Shown here piece by piece: positions 1 through 8,071 of a stretch of DNA of 10,579 nt; position 1 is the stretch's first letter; every line of letters begins with the position of its first letter. Location: the NCBI GenBank assembly GCA_009922405.1, contig RFVZ01000074.1:1-10579 (forward strand), written 5' to 3'. The notes below the pieces were generated by a model, which saw only the letters and a list, made by a program, of their open reading frames with translations, did no database searches and was not told the DNA's origin. This DNA is from Betaproteobacteria bacterium (lineage in GTDB: Bacteria; Pseudomonadota; Gammaproteobacteria; Burkholderiales; Burkholderiaceae_E). Position numbers and translations under genes: made by a program.

Positions 1-1
1 C

Positions 2-199
2 GGCCGGATTTACCCGGCGCAAGGCGTTGCTGGGGGGGGTGATGGCGAGCCTGGGCAAACCTGGATCGAGCGTCGTGACGGCAGCCTCGTTTACCTAGGG
101 GCTTGCGACCGAACTGAAGTTCAGGCCGGTGACGCCGTTGTCATTGAAACACCGGGCGGGGGCGGGTTTGGCCTGCCAGTCGATCCCGTCAATCCTTAA
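2..199 (+). CDS. C-terminal end of a hydantoinase B/5-oxoprolinase family protein (partial)
   Basis: Only the last 66 codons are present; the 5' part lies outside the window. The frame starting at base 2 is open to the TAA at 197-199. The translation has the glycine-rich, RRDG and GD...IETPGGGGFG pattern that ends the HyuB half of ATP-dependent 5-oxoprolinases and N-methylhydantoinases; these enzymes open the lactam ring of 5-oxoproline or hydantoins. A PGQTWIERRDG stretch resembles the fused single-chain 5-oxoprolinase more than stand-alone HyuB, but the fragment cannot settle fused versus two-subunit form, or the substrate. The stop lies 18 nt before purL, so both genes could share a transcript, although their functions are unrelated. 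Family call is firm; specific function is open. Confidence 0.82.
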   Translation, partial: GRIYPAQGVAGGGDGEPGQTWIERRDGSLVYLGACDRTEVQAGDAVVIETPGGGGFGLPVDPVNP

Positions 200-217
200 C
201 CCTCAGATTTTCCGCCT

Positions 218-3200
218 ATGCCCAGTTATTTGACCATTGCCGGAACCGCGGCGTTTTCTGAGTTTCGGCTAAATCGCTTGCACGCGCGCTTGAAAGCATG
301 CGATCCCGGCATTGAGGGCTTATCGGCTAACTATCTTTATTGGGTCTGGGCTAACGGCACGCTGGACGACACTGAACGCGCTCAGTTAGATCGGCTTTTG
401 GCTGACTCTGTTGAACCCGCCGACCGCTGGGTTGGAACGGCCACTGGCGCTGGCACTGGAGCTTTGCCGAGGGTAGGCGTCGCTGGCAGCGTGCGCCTTG
501 ATTGTTGGGTTGGTCCAAGGCCAGGAACGATTTCGCCCTGGGCCAGCAAAGCAACCGAGATCGCTCAACACTGTGGGCTCGAACGCATCGTACGTATTGA
601 ACGTGGGGTGCACTTCCTGATCGGATCGCATGGGGGTGAAGGCGAGTTTAGGGGATCAAACGGTTGTTCACCGAGCCTGTCGGCGAACCTCCATGACCGC
701 ATGACCGAATTTGCCTGGTCGACGTCGCCTGACCCCGCAATCATTTTTGGCGACCAGCCTGGTAAGGCAATGCGCCAAGTCAGCGTCGCCACCGCAACCG
801 ATCCAGAAGCCGCGCGGCGGGCGCTCAAGCTTGCCGATGATGAACTTGGGCTGGCGCTCTCGGCGGATGAAATTGACTACCTCGTTGGCGCATTTCGGAG
901 TCTTGGGCGCGACCCGACCGATGTGGAACTCATGATGTTTGCTCAGGCCAATTCCGAGCATTGCCGGCACAAGATCTTCAATGCCAGTTGGTCAATGGAT
1001 CATCAAGCGCAGGCGTTATCGCTGTTTGGGATGGTCAGAACGACCCACGCCAACGCCCCCGCCGGTACGGTTGTGGCGTATTCGGATAACGCTGCAGTGC
1101 TCGAAGGCGGTCCGACCGAGCGTTTTCGGCCCCGATCGGACGGTACCTGGGTTTTTGAGTCGATGATTTCGCACTCGGTACTCAAAGTGGAGACTCATAA
1201 CCACCCGACCGCGATCGCACCCTTCCCAGGGGCAGCCACAGGCTCCGGCGGTGAATTGCGCGACGAAGGGGCCACCGGACGCGGGTCGAAACCCAAGTTT
1301 GGTCTGACCGGATATGTTGTCTCCAACCTCAAAATTCCGGGATTCAAGCAACCCTGGGAAGTCGACGAGCCTGAAGCCCCGGGGCGCATCGCCTCCGCGC
1401 TCGAAATCATGCTTGAGGCGCCGATTGGTGGCGCTGCATTCAACAACGAATTCGGCCGGCCCGCACTGCTCGGCGTCTTTCGTACACTCGAATCGAGCGT
1501 TGGCTCGCGGATATATGGTTATCACAAGCCCATCATGCTGGCGGGTGGAGTCGGAACCATTGATGCCATTCATACCCACAAGCAGGATGTTCCGGCGGGA
1601 TCGCTCATTGTTGTACTGGGCGGACCCGGAATGCGGATCGGCCTCGGTGGTGGGGCCGCCTCAAGTGTGGGATCTGGTTCCAACACCAGCGAACTCGATT
1701 TTGATTCCGTCCAACGTGGCAACCCTGAAATGCAGCGGCGCGCGCAGGAGGTCATCGATGCCTGCCGTGCTCTCGGTGACGACAATCCAATCCGTTCGAT
1801 CCATGACGTCGGCGCCGGCGGTCTTTCGAACGCGCTCCCAGAGCTTGTAGAGGGCGCGGGCAGAGGGGGGCATTTCAGCCTCGATCGAATCCCCGTTGGG
1901 CAAAGCGGACTTTCTCCTGCTGAGATCTGGTGTAACGAATCTCAGGAACGCTATGTCCTTGCGATTGCTCCGCAATCACTTCCGCTTTTCGAGGCAATCT
2001 GCCAGCGCGAGCGGTGCCCGTTTGCGGTGGTTGGCGTCGCGACCGAATCCAAGCAACTGGTTCTCGAGGGTGGTGAACCTTTGCCAGTTGACCTGCCCCT
2101 GGATGTACTTCTGGGCAACCCGCCCCGCATGCAACGAGAGGGCGTTTCGTCGAGTCGCGGATTGGGTCCGGTTGATGTGGCGCAGCTCGACGCTGAAGGT
2201 ATTGGGCTCGCCGACGTGATTCAGCGGGTATTGCAGTTGCCAGCGGTCGGTTCAAAAAGCTTCCTGGTGACGATCGGCGACCGGACGGTCGGTGGCCTTT
2301 GCCATCGCGACTCAATGGTTGGCCCCTGGCAAGTACCGGTTGCTGACTGTGCGACCGGCTTGCGGGATTTCACGGGTTATGCCGGAGAGGCCCTAGCAAT
2401 TGGGGAGCGCACCCCACTGGCCATCATCGACGCCGCCGCTTCCGCCCGCATGGCGATCGCCGAAGCGCTGACGAACCTGCTTGCCGCGCCTGTCGAGAAT
2501 CTGGCTAGAGTCAAACTATCCGCAAACTGGATGGCAGCCTGTGGGACACCGGAAGATGATGGCGATTTGTTTCGGGCCGTCGAGGCAGCGACCAGCCTTT
2601 GCCGGGATCTGCACATCGGGATACCCGTCGGCAAAGATTCGTTGTCGATGCGAACTCGCTGGTCGGAAACCCCAACAGATGGATCCGTAGTGGATCACCA
2701 AGTTGCATCGCCCATTTCGTTGATGGTCACCGCTTTTGCGCCGCTTGAGGATGTCCGGTCTTCCTGGACGCCTCAGCTGCATGCCATCCCGGAGTCTGTC
2801 CTGATTTTGATCGATCTGGCGGGCGGCAAGAAGCGTTTGGGTGGATCTGCATTGGCGCAGGTCACGAGGCAGATTGGGTCTGATTGCCCCGATCTGGACA
2901 ACCCGGCACAGCTGCCTAAATTGGCGTCGGCCCTGGCCGAATTGCGCGGTCAAAACAAAGTTCTTGCCTATCATGATCGCTCGGATGGGGGGTTGTTCGT
3001 AACGCTTGCCGAAATGGCCTTTGCCGGGCGGTGTGGTCTGACGATCAATCTTGATCTGCTCACTATTGACCCGTATGCCGCCGATTGGGGCGACTTCAAG
3101 ATTCGCCCGGAACAGGTGGCAGTGCAGCGCCTGGAGCTCACCTATCAGGCGCTTTTCAACGAAGAACTTGGTGCCGTGGTGCAGGTTCGCCGCAGCGATC

Positions 3201-4291
3201 GCGATGCGGTCATGGCGATTCTGCGTGGCCACGGATTGGGCGTCTGCGCCCACGTCGTGGCTATTCCGGATATCTCCGACGAGATTTCAGTCTGGCGTGA
3301 TGCGAAGAAAATCTGGAGTGCCCCACGCGCCGTTCTACAGGCCATGTGGGCTGAGACCTCCTACCGCCTGGCCGCATTGCGCGACGACCCCGACTGCGCC
3401 CGAGAAGAATGGGAAGCGATTGCCGAAGTCGATGCCCCAGGTCTGGAATCGCATCTCAAATTCACATGGCCACCCCTGGCGTCGAGTGGTACCTCCAAAG
3501 AAGCGAAGCCTCGCGTTGCGATCTTGCGGGAGCAGGGCGTTAATGGTCAGGTTGAGATGGCTGCAGCGTTTGACTGGGCAGGGTTTACGGCGGTCGATGT
3601 CCATATGACCGACTTGCTTAGCGGTCGAAAGTCCCTGACAGATTTTCAGGTGCTGGCGGTCTGCGGCGGGTTCTCTTATGGCGACGTCCTGGGCGCTGGG
3701 TCCGGTTGGGCCCGCACCATCCTGAATCATCCGCAACTTTCGGACATGTTTAGCGACTTTTTTGTGCGTTCGGAAACGCTGACATTGGGTGTCTGCAATG
3801 GTTGCCAGATGCTTTCCCAGCTCAAGGCGCTGATTCCAGGTGCGCAAGATTGGCCCCGTTTTGTACGCAACCGCTCCGAACAGTTTGAAGCCCGACTCAG
3901 CATGGTGGAGATTCTCGCGAGTCCTTCGCTCTTTTTAGCTGAAATGGCGGGGAGTCGGCTCCCGATCGTGGTGTCTCATGGCGAAGGGCGCGTCTCCGGA
4001 CCTTCGAATGACGCGTCGATCGAGTATGCTTCGGCCAACCCAGCGATGCGGTTTGTCGATGGTTTAGGTGCAGCGGCAAAGCGCTACCCTGCGAACCCGA
4101 ACGGCTCGGCGGGTGGCCTGACTGGATTCACATCGGATGATGGTCGGGCGACGATCTTGATGCCGCACCCTGAACGGATAGTCCGTACGGTGCAGTGCAG
4201 TTGGGCGCCTCCGAGCTGGTTTGAACCTGGGTTCGGTGACGCATCCCCCTGGTTAAAGATCTTCCTGAACGCCCGCAACCAGTTTCGTTGA
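218..4291 (+). CDS. purL: Phosphoribosylformylglycinamidine synthase (FGAM synthase, large single-chain type)
   Basis: This cytoplasmic enzyme converts FGAR, glutamine and ATP to FGAM, the fourth step of de novo purine synthesis. At 1357 residues it is the long form that fuses PurS-like, PurL synthase and PurQ glutaminase parts; the E. coli protein is about 1295. The PurS-like region covers roughly residues 1-155, with RPGTISPWASKATEIA at 101-116. The synthase region carries ANSEHCRHKIFN (244-255), VETHNHP (324-330), the GAATGSGGELRDE segment (338-350) and later CNESQERYVL and HDRSDGG. The class I glutaminase domain begins near residue 1098. Its nucleophile is Cys1193 in LGVCNGCQM, and the catalytic pair is His1317/Glu1319 in MPHPERI. 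All expected catalytic residues are present. Extra length includes an insertion of about 25 residues before ALFNEELGA, a feature I recall in betaproteobacterial PurL. The ATG at 218 fits the family N-terminus, but no clear Shine-Dalgarno sequence precedes it. Confidence 0.98.
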   Translation: MPSYLTIAGTAAFSEFRLNRLHARLKACDPGIEGLSANYLYWVWANGTLDDTERAQLDRLLADSVEPADRWVGTATGAGTGALPRVGVAGSVRLDCWVGPRPGTISPWASKATEIAQHCGLERIVRIERGVHFLIGSHGGEGEFRGSNGCSPSLSANLHDRMTEFAWSTSPDPAIIFGDQPGKAMRQVSVATATDPEAARRALKLADDELGLALSADEIDYLVGAFRSLGRDPTDVELMMFAQANSEHCRHKIFNASWSMDHQAQALSLFGMVRTTHANAPAGTVVAYSDNAAVLEGGPTERFRPRSDGTWVFESMISHSVLKVETHNHPTAIAPFPGAATGSGGELRDEGATGRGSKPKFGLTGYVVSNLKIPGFKQPWEVDEPEAPGRIASALEIMLEAPIGGAAFNNEFGRPALLGVFRTLESSVGSRIYGYHKPIMLAGGVGTIDAIHTHKQDVPAGSLIVVLGGPGMRIGLGGGAASSVGSGSNTSELDFDSVQRGNPEMQRRAQEVIDACRALGDDNPIRSIHDVGAGGLSNALPELVEGAGRGGHFSLDRIPVGQSGLSPAEIWCNESQERYVLAIAPQSLPLFEAICQRERCPFAVVGVATESKQLVLEGGEPLPVDLPLDVLLGNPPRMQREGVSSSRGLGPVDVAQLDAEGIGLADVIQRVLQLPAVGSKSFLVTIGDRTVGGLCHRDSMVGPWQVPVADCATGLRDFTGYAGEALAIGERTPLAIIDAAASARMAIAEALTNLLAAPVENLARVKLSANWMAACGTPEDDGDLFRAVEAATSLCRDLHIGIPVGKDSLSMRTRWSETPTDGSVVDHQVASPISLMVTAFAPLEDVRSSWTPQLHAIPESVLILIDLAGGKKRLGGSALAQVTRQIGSDCPDLDNPAQLPKLASALAELRGQNKVLAYHDRSDGGLFVTLAEMAFAGRCGLTINLDLLTIDPYAADWGDFKIRPEQVAVQRLELTYQALFNEELGAVVQVRRSDRDAVMAILRGHGLGVCAHVVAIPDISDEISVWRDAKKIWSAPRAVLQAMWAETSYRLAALRDDPDCAREEWEAIAEVDAPGLESHLKFTWPPLASSGTSKEAKPRVAILREQGVNGQVEMAAAFDWAGFTAVDVHMTDLLSGRKSLTDFQVLAVCGGFSYGDVLGAGSGWARTILNHPQLSDMFSDFFVRSETLTLGVCNGCQMLSQLKALIPGAQDWPRFVRNRSEQFEARLSMVEILASPSLFLAEMAGSRLPIVVSHGEGRVSGPSNDASIEYASANPAMRFVDGLGAAAKRYPANPNGSAGGLTGFTSDDGRATILMPHPERIVRTVQCSWAPPSWFEPGFGDASPWLKIFLNARNQFR

Positions 4292-4337
4292 AACGAGCCG
4301 AGTTTACTCAACGGCCTACCTCTTCATCCACTAGAAC

Positions 4338-5957
4338 ATGCTTTCAACTGCCGGCATCACGATGCAATTTGGGGCTAAGCCTCTGTTCGAAAACGTCAGC
4401 GTCAAGTTTGGTGATCGCAATCGGTACGGCTTAATCGGTGCAAATGGCTCGGGAAAGTCGACCTTCATGAAAATTCTAGGTGGCGATCTGGACCCGAGTG
4501 GGGGCAATGTCGCCCTCGACCCAGGGATTCGCCTTGGCAAACTCCTCCAGGATCAATTTGCCTTTGAGAACGACCGTGTGCTCGATGTCGTCATGATGGG
4601 TCATGCGGAAATGTGGGCGGCGATGACCGAGCGTGACGCGATCTACGCCAATCCCGAAGCTACTGAAGATGATTACATGCGGGCGGCGGACCTTGAAGCC
4701 CGATTTTCAGAGTTCGATGGTTACACCGCCGAGGCCCGTGCTGGCGAGTTGCTGCTTGGCGCCGGTGTCGCCACCGAGCTCCATCAGGGCCCAATGAGCG
4801 AAATCGCCCCGGGCTGGAAACTCAGGGTCTTGCTGGCCCAGGCGCTTTTTGCAAACCCCGACGTACTGTTGCTCGACGAACCGACTAACAACCTGGATAT
4901 CGATACGATCCGGTGGCTGGAAGGGGTGCTCGACGGGCGCGATTCAACGATGATCATCATTTCGCACGATCGTCACTTTTTGAACTCGGTATGCACCCAT
5001 ATCGCTGACGTCGATTATCGGGAGGTCCGTGTTTATCCTGGGAATTATGACGACTACATGCTCGCCAGCGTTCAGGCCCGTTCGCGACTGACCTCGGCTA
5101 ACGCACGCGCGAAGGAGCGGATCCAGGAACTTCAGGAGTTCGTTCAACGATTTGCTGCAAACAAAGCCAAGGCACGTCAGGCGACGTCGCGCGCCAAACA
5201 GATCGAAAAGATCAAGGCAGAGGCCGTTGAAGTCAAGCCAAGTAGCCGCCAGCATCCATTCATGCGGTTCGAACAGTCAAAACAGCTCCACCGCAATGCC
5301 CTCGAGGTTGAAAATCTGGGCCACCGATATGCGGGCGCCGAGGCATCTGTTTTTTCAGGACTGACAACGATTATTGAGGCGGGGGAGCGCATTGCGATTG
5401 TGGGTGCTAATGGCGTCGGTAAATCAACGCTACTGCGGGCGATGGCCGGTGAGGCCGTCAGTGGTCTCAAGGCGTCCCTTGGGCGGATTCGATGGGCCGA
5501 CAATGCCGACGTGGGTTACATGGCTCAGGACGTTTATCCAGATTTCGAGTCCGAGCAGACGCTTACGGATTGGATTGGACGCTACACCCAAGAGGGTGAC
5601 GATGAGCAGGCGGTTCGTTCAATCCTCGGCCGGATGCTTTTCTCAGGTGATGATGTTCGCAAGGCCGTGCGGGTGCTCTCTGGTGGTGAAAAGCACCGAA
5701 TGAGTTTTGGCCGACTGATGCTGGGTCGACACAACGTACTCTTGATGGATGAACCGACGAATCACCTCGACATGGAGTCAATCGAGTCCCTCCAGATGGC
5801 CCTTGAAAAGTACGAAGGGACGATCATCGTTGTTTCTCACGATCGGCAGTTCGTTGACGCGGTCGCCAATCGAATCTTTGTTGTGAAGACTGGCGGTCAA
5901 ATCATTGATTGGCATGGTAATTATGAAGACTACCTGGACAGTGAAGGACTGAGTTGA
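4338..5957 (+). CDS. ybiT: ABC-F family ATP-binding protein, YbiT type
   Basis: ABC-F proteins have two ATPase domains in one chain and no membrane segments; they act on the ribosome (E-site) rather than in transport. This 539-residue protein starts MLSTAGITMQFGAKPLFENV and follows E. coli YbiT closely throughout. Domain 1 has Walker A GANGSGKST at 34-42 and a Walker B ending in Asp180-Glu181 (DEPTNNLD). Its signature position reads APGWKLR instead of LSGGQ, which is also the case in YbiT. A basic linker near residues 255-310 (interdomain P-site tRNA interaction motif region) contains ARQATSRAKQIEKIK. Domain 2 has Walker A GANGVGKST at 356-364, signature LSGGE at 447-451 and Walker B Asp471-Glu472. 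The gap after purL is 46 nt with no obvious promoter or strong ribosome site. The stop is followed within 5 nt by the fpr start. Membership is clear; the exact role of YbiT in translation is less well established than for EttA. Confidence 0.94.
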   Translation: MLSTAGITMQFGAKPLFENVSVKFGDRNRYGLIGANGSGKSTFMKILGGDLDPSGGNVALDPGIRLGKLLQDQFAFENDRVLDVVMMGHAEMWAAMTERDAIYANPEATEDDYMRAADLEARFSEFDGYTAEARAGELLLGAGVATELHQGPMSEIAPGWKLRVLLAQALFANPDVLLLDEPTNNLDIDTIRWLEGVLDGRDSTMIIISHDRHFLNSVCTHIADVDYREVRVYPGNYDDYMLASVQARSRLTSANARAKERIQELQEFVQRFAANKAKARQATSRAKQIEKIKAEAVEVKPSSRQHPFMRFEQSKQLHRNALEVENLGHRYAGAEASVFSGLTTIIEAGERIAIVGANGVGKSTLLRAMAGEAVSGLKASLGRIRWADNADVGYMAQDVYPDFESEQTLTDWIGRYTQEGDDEQAVRSILGRMLFSGDDVRKAVRVLSGGEKHRMSFGRLMLGRHNVLLMDEPTNHLDMESIESLQMALEKYEGTIIVVSHDRQFVDAVANRIFVVKTGGQIIDWHGNYEDYLDSEGLS

Positions 5958-5962
5958 CACCC

Positions 5963-6739
5963 GTGAGTGCATTTTTTTCCGAACATGTCACCCAGGTTCA
6001 CCACTGGAACGACACGCTCTTCAGCTTCAGGACGACCCGCGATTCAACACTTCGGTTCAAGAACGGCCATTTCGTGATGATTGGCCTGCCGGTCGACGGC
6101 AAACCACTCCTGCGCGCTTACAGCATTGCGAGTGCAAATCACGAGGAGCACCTTGAATTTCTCAGCATTAAGGTGCCGAACGGACCGTTGACCTCGCGCC
6201 TTCAACACCTGAAGATCGGTGATTCGCTCCTGGTTGGACGCAAGCCGGTTGGCACCCTGGTGCTCGATGACTTAAAGCCCGGCAAGCGTTTGATTATGCT
6301 GGCCAGTGGCACAGGTTTGGCTCCTTTTCTGAGCATTACTCAGGATCCCGAAACCTATGAGCGCTTTGAGGAAGTGGTGCTGCTCCACGGAGTCCGCCTT
6401 GTGAGTGAACTCGCGTACCGCGAGTTCTTCACGGAGACGCTACCCAATCATGAATTCCTGGGAGATCTCGTCAAACCGGCGCTACGTTATGTTCCTACGG
6501 TGACTCGCGAAGCGTTTGTAAGGCAGGGCCGGGTGACTGAACTGCTTGACGACTCACATGCGAATGACGTCCTCGGCGGACGCCCGCTTAATCCCCTCGA
6601 AGATCGGGCAATGATCTGTGGCAGCCCAGCGATGCTGGCGGACCTGCGCGCGATCCTGGATCACAAGGGCTTCTCGGCGTCGCCCCAGACTGGTGTGCCC
6701 GGCGATTATGTGTTCGAACGAGCGTTCGTCGAGAAATGA
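5963..6739 (+). CDS. fpr: Ferredoxin--NADP(+) reductase, subclass I bacterial type
   Basis: This FAD enzyme moves electrons between NADPH and ferredoxin or flavodoxin in the cytoplasm. Using the GTG at 5963 gives 258 residues beginning (M)SAFFSEHVTQVHHW, which aligns with Azotobacter and Pseudomonas Fpr and has their usual length. FAD-binding RAYSIAS is at residues 51-57, NADP-binding SGTGLAPF at 115-122 and CGSPAML at 219-225. The chain ends in AFVEK, the C-terminal extension I associate with subclass I FPRs. An in-frame TTG at 5954 would add three residues and overlap the ybiT stop as TTGA. An AAGGA at 5944-5948 lies 5 nt from that TTG but 14 nt from the GTG, so the start is uncertain by three codons. 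The stop overlaps the pcaI ATG as ATGA, which implies co-translation with the pca genes. It may serve oxidative-stress defence, Fe-S metabolism or a ferredoxin-dependent oxygenase; context alone does not decide. Confidence 0.95.
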   Translation: MSAFFSEHVTQVHHWNDTLFSFRTTRDSTLRFKNGHFVMIGLPVDGKPLLRAYSIASANHEEHLEFLSIKVPNGPLTSRLQHLKIGDSLLVGRKPVGTLVLDDLKPGKRLIMLASGTGLAPFLSITQDPETYERFEEVVLLHGVRLVSELAYREFFTETLPNHEFLGDLVKPALRYVPTVTREAFVRQGRVTELLDDSHANDVLGGRPLNPLEDRAMICGSPAMLADLRAILDHKGFSASPQTGVPGDYVFERAFVEK

Positions 6740-7407
6740 TTAATAAGGTGGTTGATTCAATGCATGCGGCGTTGGCCGGCGTGCAGGATGGCGACACCGT
6801 CATGATCGGCGGTTTTGGTGGCGCTGGACAACCTTCTGCCCTGATCGAAGCGCTTGTCCAGCAAGGCGCTCGCGATTTGATCATTGTCAACAACAATGCG
6901 GGCAACGGCGAAACTGGGCTAGCGGCCTTGCTCAAGGCAAAACGGGTCCGAAAACTTCTATGTTCTTACCCCCGCCAGGTGGATTCCCATGTCTTCGACG
7001 GACTCTATCGGCGCGGTGAGATCGAACTTGAATTGATTCCACAGGGAAATCTCGCGGAGCGAATCCGTGCCGCGGGCGCTGGAATTGGAGCGTTTTTTAC
7101 CCCGACCGGTTTTGGGACCCAGCTCGCCGAAGGCAAAGAAACCCGACGAATCGGTGATCGCGACTATGTGTTAGAGATGCCCATTCCCGCGGACTTTGCG
7201 CTGATCATGGCAGAGCAGGCCGACCGCTGGGGTAACCTGACTTATCGAAAGACTGCGCGCAATTTTGGCCCAATCATGGCAATGGCGGCTCGAATAACCG
7301 TTGCCCAGGTGCACAAGATTGTTCCGTTGGGCGAGATCGACCCTGAGCATGTCATCACCCCCGCCGTCTACGTTCAACGCGTGATTCAGGTGGGGGAGGG
7401 CCTATGA
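6736..7407 (+). CDS. pcaI: 3-oxoadipate CoA-transferase subunit A
   Basis: This is the alpha subunit of succinyl-CoA:3-oxoadipate CoA-transferase, which activates 3-oxoadipate to 3-oxoadipyl-CoA in the beta-ketoadipate pathway. The 223-residue product begins MINK, as PcaI proteins do. The glycine-rich MIGGFGGAGQP is at 23-33, NAGNGE at 54-59, GNLAERIRAAGAGIGAFFTP at 104-123, and DRWGNLTYRKTARNFGP at 163-179. The close match to PcaI over the whole length favours 3-oxoadipate over acetoacetate (ScoA/AtoD) as substrate, and the neighbouring pcaF supports this. The ATG overlaps the fpr stop by 4 nt. An internal ATG at 6760 has a better ribosome site (AAGGTGG at 6745-6751), but starting there would remove the conserved MINK segment, so 6736 is preferred. 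It could also be called catI if the organism uses the catechol branch. Confidence 0.95.
   Translation: MINKVVDSMHAALAGVQDGDTVMIGGFGGAGQPSALIEALVQQGARDLIIVNNNAGNGETGLAALLKAKRVRKLLCSYPRQVDSHVFDGLYRRGEIELELIPQGNLAERIRAAGAGIGAFFTPTGFGTQLAEGKETRRIGDRDYVLEMPIPADFALIMAEQADRWGNLTYRKTARNFGPIMAMAARITVAQVHKIVPLGEIDPEHVITPAVYVQRVIQVGEGL
7392..7400 (+). promoter_or_regulatory. Strong ribosome binding site of pcaJ
   Basis: A purine run, GGGGGAGGG, lies inside the last codons of pcaI. It contains GGAGG at 7395-7399, four bases before the pcaJ ATG at 7404. This is among the strongest Shine-Dalgarno sequences in the window and supports both the pcaJ start and tight coupling to pcaI. Confidence 0.75.
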
Positions 7408-8057
7408 AACCGACCGCCTGGACTCGCGACGAAATGGCCGCCCGGATTGCACGAGACATTCCCGAAGGCGCTGTTGTCAATTTGGGCATTGGAATGCCAA
7501 CGTTGGTTGCCAACCATTTACCGTTGGGCCGCGAGGTTTTACTTCATAGCGAAAATGGCGTCCTTGGCATGGGCCCTGCGCCGGCAGCAGGCGACGAAGA
7601 CTGGGACCTGATCAATGCGGGCAAACAACCAGTCACCCTGCGAAAGGGCGGAAGCTTCTTCCATCACGCCGATAGTTTTGCATTGATGCGGGGAGGGCAT
7701 CTCGACCTATGCGTGCTGGGCGCCTTCCAGGTTTCCGCTCAGGGCGACCTCGCCAACTGGCATACCGGTGCCGTCGACTCGATCCCCGCCGTCGGCGGCG
7801 CAATGGATCTCGCGACTGGGGCCAAACGCACCGTCGTCATGATGGAACACCTCACAAAAAGTGGCGAAAGTAAGCTCGTCCCACAATGTACGTATCCACT
7901 GACCGGAATCGGCTGTGTCCGTCGTGTCTATACCGATTTAGCAGTTATCGAACTCAACCCAGAAGGTCCGGCGATCGTCATCGAACGCGTCGAGGGGCTC
8001 TCGTTCGATGAGTTACAACGACTAACCGCCATTGGGCTGACTCGCGGACCGCATTGA
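7404..8057 (+). CDS. pcaJ: 3-oxoadipate CoA-transferase subunit B
   Basis: This is the beta subunit that pairs with PcaI and carries the catalytic glutamate forming the glutamyl-CoA thioester. At 217 residues it has normal family length. The active-site motif SENGVLGMGP has its glutamate at residue 50. NLGIGMPTLVANHLP lies at 26-40, and later come INAGKQPVTL, FHHADSFALMRGGH, GDLANWHTG and VPQCTYPLTG, all typical of PcaJ. The ATG at 7404 overlaps the pcaI stop as ATGA and follows a strong ribosome site, so the two subunits are probably made in equal amounts. Relatives acting on acetoacetate (AtoA, ScoB) share the fold, but the full-length resemblance and the adjacent thiolase point to 3-oxoadipate. 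catJ is an equivalent name in catechol-branch clusters. Confidence 0.95.
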   Translation: MKPTAWTRDEMAARIARDIPEGAVVNLGIGMPTLVANHLPLGREVLLHSENGVLGMGPAPAAGDEDWDLINAGKQPVTLRKGGSFFHHADSFALMRGGHLDLCVLGAFQVSAQGDLANWHTGAVDSIPAVGGAMDLATGAKRTVVMMEHLTKSGESKLVPQCTYPLTGIGCVRRVYTDLAVIELNPEGPAIVIERVEGLSFDELQRLTAIGLTRGPH

Positions 8058-8061
8058 ACTC

Positions 8062-8066
8062 AGGAA
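8062..8066 (+). promoter_or_regulatory. Ribosome binding site that decides the pcaF start
   Basis: AGGAA here lies 5 nt before the ATG at 8072. An in-frame TTG at 8054 overlaps the pcaJ stop (TTGA) but has no comparable site at a usable distance and would add six residues not expected in PcaF. The ATG is therefore the better start. Confidence 0.65.
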
Positions 8067-8071
8067 CAAAG

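Noticed and set aside
1016..1579. A 187-codon minus-strand open frame within purL
   Set aside because: It lies wholly inside the strongly conserved purL coding region and its translation has no family features; it is a shadow of the high-GC reading frame.
2516..3253. A 245-codon minus-strand open frame within purL
   Set aside because: It is also entirely antisense to purL, with an unremarkable Arg/Gln-rich translation and no motifs.
4288..4316. TTGAAA at the purL stop as a -35 element for a ybiT promoter
   Set aside because: No -10-like hexamer occurs 15 to 19 nt downstream (the region reads AACGGC or similar), so a promoter is not supported.
4793..4830. Degenerate first ABC signature (APGWKLR in place of LSGGQ) in the ABC-F protein as a sign of decay
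   Set aside because: E. coli YbiT has the same substitution at this position, so it is a family trait rather than a defect.
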